64,000 nucleotides of DNA from Guptibacillus hwajinpoensis (GTDB taxonomy: Bacteria; Bacillota; Bacilli; Bacillales; Guptibacillaceae): NCBI RefSeq assembly GCF_020171785.1, contig NZ_JAIVAE010000007.1:1-64000 (forward strand), in the 5' to 3' direction. The notes below the pieces were generated by a model. The model saw only the letters and a program-made list of their open reading frames with translations, was not told where the DNA came from and made no database searches. Each line of letters starts with the position of its first letter. Positions within the stretch are counted from its first letter, which is position 1. This document shows, piece after piece, positions 49,895 to 58,633 of this stretch. Position numbers and translations under genes: made by a program.

Positions 49895-50019
49895 ATGTCT
49901 TCACCTCCATACTGTTATCATGACCGAACTAAGCTTCTTTTTTCCTGGTATTACTTGGACAATTCCAATAAAAAAGGTATCATTAGACTAATGAGCCCAT
50001 TTGAAATGAGGGAAGTAGC

Positions 50020-50325
50020 ATGATAAAAGTGAATCAACATACATTTGAGTTGATGAAAGATGAAAGAGAAGGATGGAACGAAGAAGCTTTTCTTGCTCGA
50101 TATAGTGAGATTCTAGATAAATACGACTATATTGTCGGAGACTGGGGATACGGTCAGCTTCGATTAAAAGGATTTTTTGATGATCGCAATCAGAAAGCGA
50201 CATTTGATACAAAATTCAGCACGGTGCTGGATTATTTATATGAATACTGCAATTTTGGCTGTCCTTACTTTGTATTAAAAAAGCAAAAGAAAGAAAATCC
50301 TAAGAAGCAACAACAAGAAGCATAA
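50020..50325 (+). CDS. yutD: YutD family protein (DUF1027)
   Basis: A 101-residue cytoplasmic protein matching YutD: ARYSEILDKYDYIVGDWGYG, LRLKGFFDD and LYEYCNFGCPYFVLKK with a CxxxC pair. The tail is Lys/Gln-rich. ATG 50020 has GAGGGAAG upstream. The function is unknown. Confidence 0.9.
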   Translation: MIKVNQHTFELMKDEREGWNEEAFLARYSEILDKYDYIVGDWGYGQLRLKGFFDDRNQKATFDTKFSTVLDYLYEYCNFGCPYFVLKKQKKENPKKQQQEA

Positions 50326-50344
50326 GCCGAGTAGGCTTATGCTT
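50318..50344. terminator. Palindrome at convergent gene ends
   Basis: AAGCATAAGCC (50318-50328) pairs with GGCTTATGCTT (50334-50344). It overlaps the stop of yutD and the stop of the opposite gene, so it likely ends both transcripts, though T-tracts are short. Confidence 0.65.
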
Positions 50345-50606
50345 TGTATGGTTTTTCAGAGTCCTTGTTTGGATCATCGTGTGGTGGATGGGAACCAGGG
50401 TACTGACGAGGTAAGTGTTGGTGAAGGTTTTTATTCTCGTAGTTAAACGCACTGTAAGATCGCTGCCCTTCTCGCCATGGCGTCGTTTTACCCAGCTTTT
50501 TATTTACCGGTGAACCATATGGACCTTCAGGGGTATCTTCTGGAAGGACGTAATTTCTTCCTTTTTCTACGTTAGCAAAGTCTTGATAATCTTCATCATC
50601 AAACAT
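50337..50606 (-). CDS. Small Pro/Asn-rich protein, conserved in bacilli
   Basis: An 89-residue hydrophilic protein without signal or membrane segment. It has the features I recall for a small bacillar protein labelled only as cytosolic: LPEDTPEGPYGSP, KTTPWREGQRSYSAFNYE and PRQYPGSHPPHDDP. ATG 50606 has AAGGTGGTG upstream. A role in spores is possible from composition but not shown. Confidence 0.65.
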   Translation of the reverse strand: MFDDEDYQDFANVEKGRNYVLPEDTPEGPYGSPVNKKLGKTTPWREGQRSYSAFNYENKNLHQHLPRQYPGSHPPHDDPNKDSEKPYKA

Positions 50607-50654
50607 GAATAAACACCACCTTAGGAGGTAGTGTATTCATTGCTAACTAAAATA

Positions 50655-50930
50655 TTAGTGACTTAGAACTTCTCTCAAGAAGTTGCGAAGTTCTTCGGCA
50701 TCTTCCTCATTGAGAGAGTAGGCATGCTCGAGGTTTCCTGGCTCATTTAGATCATCGTGGCCGATAATTGCAAATTTGCCTCCCTGAATATCGAGGACTA
50801 ACGATTTTCCATAAAAGCGATCTGATTTTACAATACAAAGGTCAAAACGATGATTGCTTCCCATAAAGCACACGAACCTGGCTTCAGTAGCCTCCTGTTC
50901 GTCGTAGATGAGTCGTTCATCTTCCATCAT
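50655..50930 (-). CDS. DUF3055-like small protein
   Basis: A 91-residue acidic protein. The conserved core GSNHRFDLCIVKSDRFYGK and VLDIQGGKFAIIGHDDL resembles the DUF3055/SAV0927 group, recalled from memory. ATG 50930 (or adjacent ATG 50927) follows GGAGGG. It could be in one transcript with the next minus-strand gene, about 50 bp away. Function unknown. Confidence 0.65.
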   Translation of the reverse strand: MMEDERLIYDEQEATEARFVCFMGSNHRFDLCIVKSDRFYGKSLVLDIQGGKFAIIGHDDLNEPGNLEHAYSLNEEDAEELRNFLREVLSH

Positions 50931-51081
50931 AGCACCCTCCTTTTCTAGTTAACGCTATCATACCATCTTATGAAGCGTTCTCATACAAGCTTTCAATAGA
51001 AAATGTAAGCTTTTGCATTTTAGGATATGATACACTAAAGAAAAGTATTTATATCGATTGGATTAGAGGCAGGTGTATTCT

Positions 51082-51528
51082 ATGTACTTTGTGGATCGTA
51101 AGAAGATTGAAGAACAACTCATTTATTTTGATAAAATGATTAGGATATTAAAAGAAAGTTCTTTTGAGACGGAACTTCAAATGCTTGGATTAGAGAGACT
51201 TCATCATGTTTTTATTGAAAGCATGATCGATGTCGGAAACAGCATGATCGATGGTTTTATTATGCGAGATCCGGGTAGTTATGAGGATATTATTGAAATT
51301 TTATCTGATGAAAAAGTGATTTCCTCTGAGAATGCTGTTCGGTTAAAAGAAGTAGTGGGTATGAGAAAACCGCTTATGCAGGAGTATGTGAACACTCAAC
51401 ATGGCCCATTGGAGCAAAACCTTCGGAAAAATCTCAGTGCACTTGAGCAATTTCCTGCTGATATTAGAAAGTACTTAACGCAAGAATTGGGCGCAGTCTC
51501 AGCTTTTCTTCCAGACAATCATCGTTAA
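51082..51528 (+). CDS. yutE: HEPN/DUF86 family protein YutE
   Basis: A 148-residue helical protein of the DUF86 (HepT-like) HEPN family. The core helix is ERLHHVFIESMIDVGNSMIDG. The place of the RNase motif (R followed by 4-6 residues and His, then Tyr) reads RKPLMQEYV, so the catalytic His seems replaced by Gln. No MntA-type nucleotidyltransferase antitoxin is adjacent. ATG 51082 has GAGG upstream. It is therefore probably not an active toxin; the role is unknown. Confidence 0.82.
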   Translation: MYFVDRKKIEEQLIYFDKMIRILKESSFETELQMLGLERLHHVFIESMIDVGNSMIDGFIMRDPGSYEDIIEILSDEKVISSENAVRLKEVVGMRKPLMQEYVNTQHGPLEQNLRKNLSALEQFPADIRKYLTQELGAVSAFLPDNHR

Positions 51529-51571
51529 AACTTGAATAATCGAAGCATGTAAAGAAAGAAGGGTGTTTTTG

Positions 51572-51694
51572 ATGAGAGGTAGTAAAAACTGTGAAAAGCA
51601 GCTAACGTTATGCATTAAAAACACGACAAGGGAACCGCTTTCGATAAATGAAAGCGGTTTTCTTATGGAATGGATAAATAGAAGGAGGAAGTAA
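51572..51694 (+). other. Possible 40-codon ORF spanning a terminator
   Basis: ATG 51572 follows AAGGGTG at good distance and reads 40 codons (MRGSKNCEKQLTLCIKNTTR and on) to TAA 51692. The strong hairpin at 51633-51659 lies inside the frame, so full-length mRNA would be rare. It may be a leader ORF of yutF or a chance frame. Confidence 0.25.
51633..51665 (+). terminator. Terminator upstream of yutF
   Basis: AACCGCTTTC (51633-51642) pairs with GAAAGCGGTT (51650-51659), then TTCTT. Confidence 0.8.
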
Positions 51695-51697
51695 AAA

Positions 51698-52462
51698 ATG
51701 AAAAACTATAAAGGTTATTTAATTGATCTAGATGGCACGATGTACCGTGGCACTGAAAAGATTCATGAGGCAGTTGAATTCGTGAAGCGTTTAAAGGAAG
51801 CGGATATTCCTTATTTATTTGTGACGAACAATTCATCAAAACGGAAAGAACAAGTGTCTGAGAAGCTTGAGGCATTTGGTGTTCCTTGCACGCCAGATCA
51901 TGTGTTTACAACAAGTATGGCGACAGCAAGCTATATCTCACATGAGAAGAATGATGCATCGGTGTATGTAATCGGTGAAGAAGGGATTCTCGATGCGTTA
52001 ACGGATGAAGGACTAACGCTTCAAGACGATCATCCCGATTACGTTGTCGTTGGCATTGACCGCTCAATTACTTATGAAAAATTTGCTAAAGCTTGTATTG
52101 CCGTTCGAAACGGGGCTACGTTTATATCAACTAATGGCGATATTGCGATTCCAACAGAACGTGGATTGCTACCTGGTAATGGTTCATTAACTTCAGTGGT
52201 TTCTGTTTCAACAGAAACGGATCCGATTTTTATTGGAAAGCCTGAACCGATTATTATGGAACAAGCTTTGGCACAACTCGGTACATCTAAGGAAGAGACG
52301 TTAATGGTAGGGGATAATTACCGTACAGATATCCTTGCAGGCATTAACGCAGGATTAGATACCCTGCTTGTGCATACGGGTGTCACGACGAAAGAGCACT
52401 TGGAGTCAGTGGAAAAGCTCCCAACGTATACCATTCAAACATTAGATGAATGGAGCATATAA
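51698..52462 (+). CDS. yutF: HAD-superfamily phosphatase YutF (NagD type)
   Basis: A 254-residue HAD phosphatase of the NagD/PNPase-like group. Motif I is YLIDLDGTMYRG, motif II TNNSSKRKEQ, motif III Lys in FIGKPEPIIMEQ and motif IV MVGDNYRTDILAG. Such enzymes remove phosphate from sugar phosphates or nucleotides. ATG 51698 has AAGGAGGAAG upstream. Confidence 0.93.
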   Translation: MKNYKGYLIDLDGTMYRGTEKIHEAVEFVKRLKEADIPYLFVTNNSSKRKEQVSEKLEAFGVPCTPDHVFTTSMATASYISHEKNDASVYVIGEEGILDALTDEGLTLQDDHPDYVVVGIDRSITYEKFAKACIAVRNGATFISTNGDIAIPTERGLLPGNGSLTSVVSVSTETDPIFIGKPEPIIMEQALAQLGTSKEETLMVGDNYRTDILAGINAGLDTLLVHTGVTTKEHLESVEKLPTYTIQTLDEWSI

Positions 52463-52487
52463 AAACGCCCCCGGAGGGCGTTTTTAT
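52461..52487. terminator. Bidirectional terminator yutF / yutG
   Basis: AAAAACGCCC (52461-52470) pairs with GGGCGTTTTT (52476-52485); tracts on both sides serve the convergent genes. Confidence 0.9.
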
Positions 52488-52493
52488 ATTGGG

Positions 52494-52991
52494 TTATTCC
52501 GTTTTTTGTGCTCGATGTGCAAGACGACTTGAGGCGGCTGCTGCAATCGCGCCAACAATATCATCGAGGTATGTGTGACATTCACCTGTCGTCTTATCAT
52601 TTAATCGTTCTAGAATACCTGGCTTTTGCTTATCGATAAAGCCATAATTCGTAAAACCTATCGAACCATACACGTTGACGATTGATAAAGCAATAATTTC
52701 ATCGACACCATATAACCCTTCATCTTTCATTAAAATATCTTGGAGCGGTTGATCAAGAAGTTTTTTCTCCGTTAATTCATCAAGTTGGATGCCAGTTAAT
52801 ACTGCATTTTGAACTTCTCTTTTTGATAACACGCGTTCTACGTTCTGGATACATGTTTCTATCTTAAGGTTAGGGTGATATTTTTCTTGAAGGTAAAAGA
52901 CGAGGTCTGCGATATCTTTGATCTCGACTCCACGTTCTTTTAATTTACTTCTCGCTGCTTTTTCTACAAGGTCCATATGTTCTTGGCCCAT
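52494..52991 (-). CDS. yutG: YutG, phosphatidylglycerophosphatase A-like
   Basis: A 165-residue protein of the YutG/PgpA family. Typical segments are GVEIKDIADLVFYLQ and YGVDEIIALSIVNVYGSIGF, then TYLDDIVGAIAAAASSRLAH. The protein lacks the long membrane helices of E. coli PgpA, so a soluble relative with unknown substrate is likely. ATG 52991 follows AGGTGGGAC. Confidence 0.88.
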   Translation of the reverse strand: MGQEHMDLVEKAARSKLKERGVEIKDIADLVFYLQEKYHPNLKIETCIQNVERVLSKREVQNAVLTGIQLDELTEKKLLDQPLQDILMKDEGLYGVDEIIALSIVNVYGSIGFTNYGFIDKQKPGILERLNDKTTGECHTYLDDIVGAIAAAASSRLAHRAQKTE

Positions 52992-53100
52992 TCTTGTCCC
53001 ACCTAACTTTATAGTAAATTGGTATTGGATAGAGTTGATTATATTAGTATATGGTGAAGGGCGGAGGAATATGACAGTTATGTTCAGTTGAATCGATTAC

Positions 53101-53128
53101 ACCGATTGGGCGCCTTAGGCATATAGTA
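53101..53128 (+). promoter_or_regulatory. SigK-type promoter of yutH
   Basis: AC (53101-53102), 17 bp, then CATATAGTA (53120-53128), matching the late mother-cell SigK pattern AC-N16/17-CATAnnnTA. This suits a coat-associated protein gene starting 33 bp downstream. Confidence 0.55.
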
Positions 53129-53160
53129 CAAATACAAAGACGAAATGCCGGAGGGTTAGC

Positions 53161-54156
53161 ATGCTGGAGCGGGAGATTTTTCATCAATATGGAATTGTTG
53201 TGGATCAGCAGAATGAGGAAAAAGGTGGCTACTTACTTAGGGGTTCAGATCAATCAGAATTTATATTGAAACGGGCACAGTTAGAGCAGGAAAGTGAATT
53301 CCCTTGGTATGTTATGGTGGCCAATTATTTTAATCACCAGAATGAACCAACGATGTTGCCAATTGCTTCAAGAAGAGGGAAGTATATTGAGACGATACAA
53401 AATGAAGCTCACGTTCTTTATCAAAAACCGTTTCAACGTCACACTTATCATAGTGACGGCAGTCGGCTGGCACTCTTTCATCGAAAAGCAGGTAATCTTC
53501 TAGTGGCTTACAATGATTTACCGGAAATTCAACCATGGCAAATGAGATGGCAGTTCAGAATGGATCAGCTTGAATCGTTTCGAGAAGAATTGAAAAATCA
53601 GGCACAGCCTCATCGAGAATTTGATACATGGTTTATTGAAACGTTTCCTTATTACTCTGGCTTAGCAGAAAATGCGATTCAGTACATCGTGGACTGCGGG
53701 ATTGATACAGGAACAAATCCATTTCAAGTTAGAACCCTCGCGTTTAACCGGTATACAGCGAAATATCGCCGGAATTCAGAAGGACTGTTTCCAAATGATT
53801 TTATATTAGACCATCCAGCTAGAGATCTTGCCGAATGGATTCGATATGAGTTGGTAGAAGGAGAAGGGAACTTTGAAACAATCAGGCAGTTCTTGTGGGA
53901 TTATCATGAACGTCGGTCGCTGAATCAAATGGACTGGAATCTCTTATATGCACGTTTGCTTTTTCCGCTCCCTTATGTGGAGACGGTTGAGCATTATTAT
54001 AGTGATGGCAATTTGAAAGAGAAAGAACGGAGCTTTCTAAACTTAAAGAAATTTGTGAGAAGAGAAGGTGAGCGAGAGGAAGTTTATCGTTTGTTATTTC
54101 AAGAGTTGATGGGGGATTACGGGAGCCAAATGAGACGAGTGGATTGGCTAAGTTAA
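53161..54156 (+). CDS. yutH: Spore coat-associated protein YutH (CotS family)
   Basis: A 331-residue protein of the CotS/YutH group, related to aminoglycoside-phosphotransferase-like kinases. GGYLLRGSDQSEFILKRA matches the N-lobe and FILDHPARDLAEWIRYEL the region of the catalytic/metal Asp loop in degenerate form. It is probably made late in sporulation and bound to the coat. ATG 53161 follows CGGAGGG. Confidence 0.88.
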   Translation: MLEREIFHQYGIVVDQQNEEKGGYLLRGSDQSEFILKRAQLEQESEFPWYVMVANYFNHQNEPTMLPIASRRGKYIETIQNEAHVLYQKPFQRHTYHSDGSRLALFHRKAGNLLVAYNDLPEIQPWQMRWQFRMDQLESFREELKNQAQPHREFDTWFIETFPYYSGLAENAIQYIVDCGIDTGTNPFQVRTLAFNRYTAKYRRNSEGLFPNDFILDHPARDLAEWIRYELVEGEGNFETIRQFLWDYHERRSLNQMDWNLLYARLLFPLPYVETVEHYYSDGNLKEKERSFLNLKKFVRREGEREEVYRLLFQELMGDYGSQMRRVDWLS

Positions 54157-54187
54157 AACAAAAAATCCCCTCTAGTCTAGAGGGGAT
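54155..54187 (-). terminator. Terminator of yutI
   Basis: ATCCCCTCTA (54165-54174) pairs with TAGAGGGGAT (54178-54187). Read on the minus strand the stem is followed by a T-tract, so it terminates yutI; the plus side has none. Confidence 0.8.
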
Positions 54188-54200
54188 GGATGTGTTTGGT

Positions 54201-54425
54201 TTAAAATACTTGCTCGAGTTCTGTTACACCAGGAACTTCTTCAAGTAGTGCACGTTCGATTCCTGCTTTAAGTGTAATTGTGGAACTTGGGCAGCTGCCG
54301 CACGCTCCCATTAGACGTACTTTAACTACGCCGTCTTCGATGTCTACAAGCTCTACGTCTCCGCCGTCACGCAGGAGGAATGGACGCAGTTTATTCAATA
54401 CATCTTGTACTTGCTCTTGCATCAT
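54201..54425 (-). CDS. yutI: NifU-domain Fe-S protein YutI (Nfu)
   Basis: A 74-residue Nfu domain. The cluster-binding CxxC is in [19 protein letters not shown]. It carries Fe-S clusters from SUF to target proteins such as aconitase-type enzymes and LipA. ATG 54425 has GGGAG 8 nt upstream. It is a single gene, divergent from yuzD. Confidence 0.95.
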   Translation of the reverse strand: MMQEQVQDVLNKLRPFLLRDGGDVELVDIEDGVVKVRLMGACGSCPSSTITLKAGIERALLEEVPGVTELEQVF

Positions 54426-54658
54426 TCATCGACTCCCTTCATACTTCCATTATACTAATGATGATGTGAAAAATCTATGTGTTATTGTGGAATGATTATT
54501 ATTCTCATCTTACTTTATCATGGTATGAAATCAGATTCAAGATGGAACATCTAGGGAAATGATTGCAAGTACTAAAAAAGGCGAATGGTTCTTTTCTGTC
54601 TCAATGGAATAAGGTACAATAAAGGTAAATGGATTGAATAGAAAGGACGTTTTTCATC

Positions 54659-54967
54659 ATGGAGGAAGTACTTGTCTATGGAGCAGGCGAACGTTGTGCA
54701 AGTTGTGTGAACCTGCCTTCTTCAGAAGAAACGGCTGAATGGTTAAAAGCTGCCCTTGATCGGAAATACCCGGATCGACAAATTGCCGTTCGATATATTG
54801 ATATTCATAGTCAACTCTCAGGAGCAGAAGCGATTTTTGCCGCTAAAGTAATTGATGAAGATCTATTTTATCCCGTCATCGTCGTTCAAAATGAGATTGT
54901 TTCAGAAGGAAATCCAAGGTTGAAAGATCTCTATGCTGTATTGGAAGATCAATCAGCTACGGCATAA
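54659..54967 (+). CDS. yuzD: YuzD family disulfide-type protein (DUF1462)
   Basis: A 102-residue thioredoxin-like protein of the YuzD family. It starts EEVLVYGAGERCASCVNLPS with a CxxC at residues 13 and 16. YPVIVVQNEIVSEGNPRLKD is the conserved C-terminal part. It usually stands next to nfu/yutI, suggesting a link to Fe-S or thiol chemistry. ATG 54659 follows GAAAGGACG. Confidence 0.9.
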   Translation: MEEVLVYGAGERCASCVNLPSSEETAEWLKAALDRKYPDRQIAVRYIDIHSQLSGAEAIFAAKVIDEDLFYPVIVVQNEIVSEGNPRLKDLYAVLEDQSATA

Positions 54968-54976
54968 AAAGGCAAG

Positions 54977-55010
54977 AAGAGCGAGTTGAAAGCAACTTGC
55001 TCTTTTTTTT
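54977..55010 (+). terminator. Terminator after yuzD
   Basis: AAGAGCGAGTTG (54977-54988) pairs with CAACTTGCTCTT (54993-55004), followed by a T-tract. Confidence 0.92.
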
Positions 55011-55089
55011 GCTTTTGAGAAGGAAACAAATGGATAATTAGAGAAGATAAGGAGGTTGTTATTATAAATTTATTTAGGAGAGATGATAA

Positions 55090-55437
55090 TTGGAGACAGG
55101 ATCAGTCACGGAAATTCGATTACAGCGAGGAGAAACAAGCTCATACTTTGACGGTGGACTATTCCAGCTTATTGGCTACACTTTGTTAGGGTGGATCGTT
55201 ACGGTCATAACGTTAGGGATTTGTTTTCCATGGTCTTACACAATGATTTATTCATGGAAAGCAAGACATACGGTAATTGGTGGAAAACGACTTCGGTTTG
55301 ATGGTACTGCATTGCAGCTTTTTGGTAATTGGATAAAATGGTGGCTTTTAACCATTATAACTTTAGGAATCTATAGCTTCTGGTTATATATTGCTCTTGA
55401 AAAGTGGAAAACGAAGCATACACACTTTGTAAATTAA
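55090..55437 (+). CDS. DUF898/YjgN-like membrane protein
   Basis: A 115-residue membrane protein with two similar halves, each a helix ending in an aromatic-rich motif: GWIVTVITLGICFPWSYTM and WWLLTIITLGIYSFWLYI. The FDGTALQLFGNW segment between them is typical of DUF898/YjgN proteins. TTG 55090 has AGGAGAGATG upstream. It is absent from the B. subtilis order here, so it may be an insertion. Function unknown. Confidence 0.75.
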   Translation: METGSVTEIRLQRGETSSYFDGGLFQLIGYTLLGWIVTVITLGICFPWSYTMIYSWKARHTVIGGKRLRFDGTALQLFGNWIKWWLLTIITLGIYSFWLYIALEKWKTKHTHFVN

Positions 55438-55492
55438 ACAAAGTATCTGTTTGTTGATTACACATATACTTTATTTTTTTGAGTTTTATCAA

Positions 55493-55527
55493 GAAACCCC
55501 TCCACTAATGTAGTAGAGGGGTTTTGA
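55493..55527. terminator. Terminator between DUF898 gene and yutJ
   Basis: AAACCCCTCcACTA (55494-55507) pairs with TAGTaGAGGGGTTT (55511-55524); serves convergent genes. Confidence 0.8.
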
Positions 55528-55528
55528 A

Positions 55529-56593
55529 TTAACCATTATGATTTTTATACATCCATAAGATCCCTGACTTAAGTAGACGCGGTACTCGACCAGTGAGTGG
55601 TCGATTCGCCATCACGCCAAAGCCATGTTTACTTCCGAGTGAGCCAAGCGTTCCTTTGATCTTAATCGGTGGAAGAGCTGGCGGTGTTTCATTTTTCCAT
55701 TGCTTTTGTAGCACAAGGGCAATTTGTTCAGCCTGTTCTTCAGCAAGCTGAGCACTTGGTGCATGTGGCAAACTGGCGCAGTCGCCAACTACAAAGACAT
55801 TGTCGTGATTTGGAATAGAGTGGTAGTCATTCAGGATAATCCTCTGCTGTGGATCTTTTTCTACGTCTAGCTCACGAACAATTTTGTTTGGCTGAATGCC
55901 GGCCGTCCAAACAATTGAGTCACAGTGAACGGGTTCTCCATGATTAAAAAGGGTATTCGGTTCTACTTTTGTTATATTGGATTCACTAACCACCTCAACA
56001 CTGCGTTCTTCAAACCAGGACTGTACGTACTTTCCGAGTCTTTCAGGAAAAGCGGAAAGGATGGTATGCCCACGATCAAATAATTTAACTTGAAGATCGG
56101 GTCTGCTCTCGTGAAGTTCACTAGCAAGCTCAACGCCACTCAAGCCAGCTCCAACAATTCCAACAATTGAGTTTGCACCGAGGTTATTCAAGGTTTCATA
56201 TGTTCTTCTGGAAGAATCAATGGTTTGAATACTTAACGTATGAACATCTGCACCTGGTACATTGTGATATTTATCTTCACAACCTAGGCCAATCACAAGG
56301 GTGTCGTATGCTAGGGTTTCATCATCCTTCAAGTGAATTTCATTAGCATCCATGTCAATACTTTCGATTTCACCATATTTGATTTCAAGTTTTTGATGGA
56401 CTGGGAATTGGACGCGTATGTGGTGATCACTTGCTGTGCCGGCTGCAAGCGCGTAATATTCCGTTTTCATACTATGATAAGGATTTCGGTCAACAAGCGT
56501 AATCGTGAGGTCTTCTGGTAAATCAGATGAAAATAATTTCTGTAGAATGCGCATACCACCGTATCCGCCGCCTAAAAGCACTAGCCTTTTCAT
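55529..56593 (-). CDS. yutJ: Type II NADH dehydrogenase-like protein YutJ
   Basis: A 354-residue flavoprotein of the NDH-2 family. The FAD motif is LVLLGGGYGGMRILQKL; the second nucleotide motif is GIVGAGLSGVELASEL; FVVGDCASLPHAPSAQLAEE binds FAD near the quinone site. It probably passes electrons from NAD(P)H to quinone at the membrane. ATG 56593 is followed by the canonical KRLVLLGGG start. Confidence 0.92.
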   Translation of the reverse strand: MKRLVLLGGGYGGMRILQKLFSSDLPEDLTITLVDRNPYHSMKTEYYALAAGTASDHHIRVQFPVHQKLEIKYGEIESIDMDANEIHLKDDETLAYDTLVIGLGCEDKYHNVPGADVHTLSIQTIDSSRRTYETLNNLGANSIVGIVGAGLSGVELASELHESRPDLQVKLFDRGHTILSAFPERLGKYVQSWFEERSVEVVSESNITKVEPNTLFNHGEPVHCDSIVWTAGIQPNKIVRELDVEKDPQQRIILNDYHSIPNHDNVFVVGDCASLPHAPSAQLAEEQAEQIALVLQKQWKNETPPALPPIKIKGTLGSLGSKHGFGVMANRPLTGRVPRLLKSGILWMYKNHNG

Positions 56594-56805
56594 GATAAGA
56601 GGTCCCCTTTGATAAAATTCAATAACGCTGTCTTCCTATATAATGTAGAGAAGCTAAAGAAGAAGTTAAGATTTAGGAAGAAATAAGGAAGCGACACGCG
56701 CTATACTATACTTATACATTTGAATGTTTTATGACAGTTAAAAGTATAGCGAAACTGAGACTTATGTACAATAACATTTCTGAAATGCGTAGCTGGGGGA
56801 GTGGT

Positions 56806-57036
56806 ATGAAAATGAAAACAATCGAATTTTGTGCTGGTAATGTAAGAGAAAATCGAAAGGTATGGGAAGTATTCGAGAGAGTACCAGGAGTTCAATTAAT
56901 TGATTATGGTTGCCTTGGTTATTGTGGGAATTGCTACAGTGAGGCGTTTGCGATTGTTGAAGGTCGCTTAATCAATGCTGAAACGTCAGAATCTCTAATT
57001 AAAAAAATTACGCAAAAATTAAATGAGGACAATTAA
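56806..57036 (+). CDS. yuzB: YuzB family protein (DUF1450)
   Basis: A 76-residue thioredoxin-like small protein of the YuzB family. Cysteines are in TIEFCAGNV and IDYGCLGYCGNCYSEAFAI, a CxxxCxxC that could bind metal or a cluster. ATG 56806 follows GGGGGAG; ATG 56812 is possible too. It is divergent from yutJ as in B. subtilis. Confidence 0.88.
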   Translation: MKMKTIEFCAGNVRENRKVWEVFERVPGVQLIDYGCLGYCGNCYSEAFAIVEGRLINAETSESLIKKITQKLNEDN

Positions 57037-57083
57037 GGGCTTTCATTGCTCATATTCTGTGTTATAATGACAAAGGTTCATTG

Positions 57084-57115
57084 AAGTCTGATAGAGAGAG
57101 AGCAGACTTTTTATT
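57084..57115 (+). terminator. Terminator after yuzB
   Basis: AAGTCTG (57084-57090) pairs with CAGACTT (57103-57109) around a purine-rich loop, then TTTTATTTT. Confidence 0.75.
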
Positions 57116-57140
57116 TTCCGCTTATCTGCGAAAAATGTCG

Positions 57141-57199
57141 AATTTTCAGACGACTAAAAAAACTGTTTGTAAGCGCTGTATTTAGCTGAATGCTATAAT
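57141..57199 (+). promoter_or_regulatory. yutK promoter region
   Basis: An extended -10, TGCTATAAT (57191-57199), lies 76 bp before yutK. Upstream are a partial cre (TGTAAGCGCTGTAT, 57168-57181, 12 of 14) and a CodY half-site (AATTTTCAGA at 57141-57150 within a 12 of 15 match). Regulation by either is uncertain. Confidence 0.4.
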
Positions 57200-57274
57200 A
57201 TTTCTATTTTAAATCTGGTAATGGGGTAGCCTATGCTTATAAACGGATACAATATTTAACGAGGGGTGTAAAAT

Positions 57275-58498
57275 ATGCAAATACTATGGGGATTTGGTGG
57301 TATGGCTGTACTTTTTGCCATTGCCTTAATCTTTTCAACAAACCGCAAAGCGATTAACCTTCGTACGGTGCTAGGAGCACTTGCAATTCAGGTCGCATTT
57401 GCATTTGTGGTACTTAAATGGGAAGCGGGTAAGGCAGCTTTAAAGCAATTATCCTTATTCGTTCAAGATATTATTGGCTATGCTAATGAAGGAATTGGAT
57501 TCCTATTCGGTGGTTTAATTGGTAATGAAGATATTGGGATGATCTTTGCATTTCAAGTTCTAACCATTATTATCTTCTTCTCTTCTCTTATTTCAGTTCT
57601 TTATTATCTTGGTATTATGCAATGGGTCATTCGTATTCTTGGTGGAGCGATCTCATGGGCACTTGGAACAAGTAAAGCGGAATCTTTATCAGCAACAGCG
57701 AATATCTTTGTTGGTCAAACAGAAGCACCGCTTGTGATTAAACCTTACTTGGATAAAATGACGAAATCTGAGTTATTTGCCGTTATGACAGGTGGACTTG
57801 CTTCTGTTGCCGGCTCTGTATTAATTGGTTATTCTTTGCTCGGTGTACCGCTTGAGTATCTCCTAGCGGCAAGTTTCATGGCAGCGCCAGGTGGTCTATT
57901 AATGGCGAAGCTGATTATGCCTGAAACAGAAACACCAGAAACAGCTAAAGAAATTAAAATGGAAAGAAATGAAGATCACGTTAACGTGATTGACGCTGCG
58001 GCACACGGTGCATCAGACGGACTGAAACTTGCTTTAAACGTTGGAGCTATGCTTCTTGCATTTATCGCTTTAATTGCGCTTTTAAATGGCTTGCTTGGTG
58101 CAGTTGGCGGTTGGTTTGGTGCAGGTGGCTTAACCATTCAGCAAATTCTTGGGTATATCTTCTCACCACTTGCGTTTGTAATTGGTGTTCCATGGCAAGA
58201 TGCTGTCCAAGCAGGTAACTACATTGGACAGAAGTTGATTTTGAACGAATTTGTGGCTTTCTCTTCTTTCGGACCGGAAATCAGTGCTGGGAATCTATCT
58301 GATAAAACAGTGGCGATTATTAGCTTCGCTCTATGTGGATTTGCAAACTTCTCATCTCTTGCAATCCTATTAGGTGGACTAGGCGGTCTTGCACCGAAAC
58401 GTCGTCCGGAAATTGCAAAGTTTGGAATGCGTGCGATCTTAGCTGGTACCCTTGCAAACCTGTTAAACGCAGCAATTGCGGGTATGCTTATTTTCTAA
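57275..58498 (+). CDS. yutK: Concentrative nucleoside transporter YutK (NupC family)
   Basis: A 407-residue membrane protein of the CNT/NupC family. Conserved blocks: [18 protein letters not shown] in the first re-entrant hairpin and [22 protein letters not shown] toward the C terminus. It imports nucleosides with H+ or Na+. ATG 57275 has GAGGGGTG upstream. It is transcribed as a single gene. Confidence 0.93.
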   Translation: MQILWGFGGMAVLFAIALIFSTNRKAINLRTVLGALAIQVAFAFVVLKWEAGKAALKQLSLFVQDIIGYANEGIGFLFGGLIGNEDIGMIFAFQVLTIIIFFSSLISVLYYLGIMQWVIRILGGAISWALGTSKAESLSATANIFVGQTEAPLVIKPYLDKMTKSELFAVMTGGLASVAGSVLIGYSLLGVPLEYLLAASFMAAPGGLLMAKLIMPETETPETAKEIKMERNEDHVNVIDAAAHGASDGLKLALNVGAMLLAFIALIALLNGLLGAVGGWFGAGGLTIQQILGYIFSPLAFVIGVPWQDAVQAGNYIGQKLILNEFVAFSSFGPEISAGNLSDKTVAIISFALCGFANFSSLAILLGGLGGLAPKRRPEIAKFGMRAILAGTLANLLNAAIAGMLIF

Positions 58499-58502
58499 GT
58501 TG

Positions 58503-58530
58503 AAAGCCTCTTTTAAAGGGGCTTTTTTTT
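58503..58530 (+). terminator. Terminator after yutK
   Basis: AAGCCTCTTT (58505-58514) pairs with AAAGGGGCTT (58516-58525, one G-T pair), followed by a T-tract. Confidence 0.85.
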
Positions 58531-58633
58531 ATGGTAATTTTATCATTTCGTGATGCTAATTCAAGCAAACCATTGTTGTAATTTTATAATTTTACGATAT
58601 ACTTGTTTAATTAAAAGGCAGGAGGGATCACTG

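Noticed and set aside
51082-51528. Toxin-antitoxin system
   Set aside because: The HEPN protein has a degenerate active site and no partner nucleotidyltransferase gene is adjacent.
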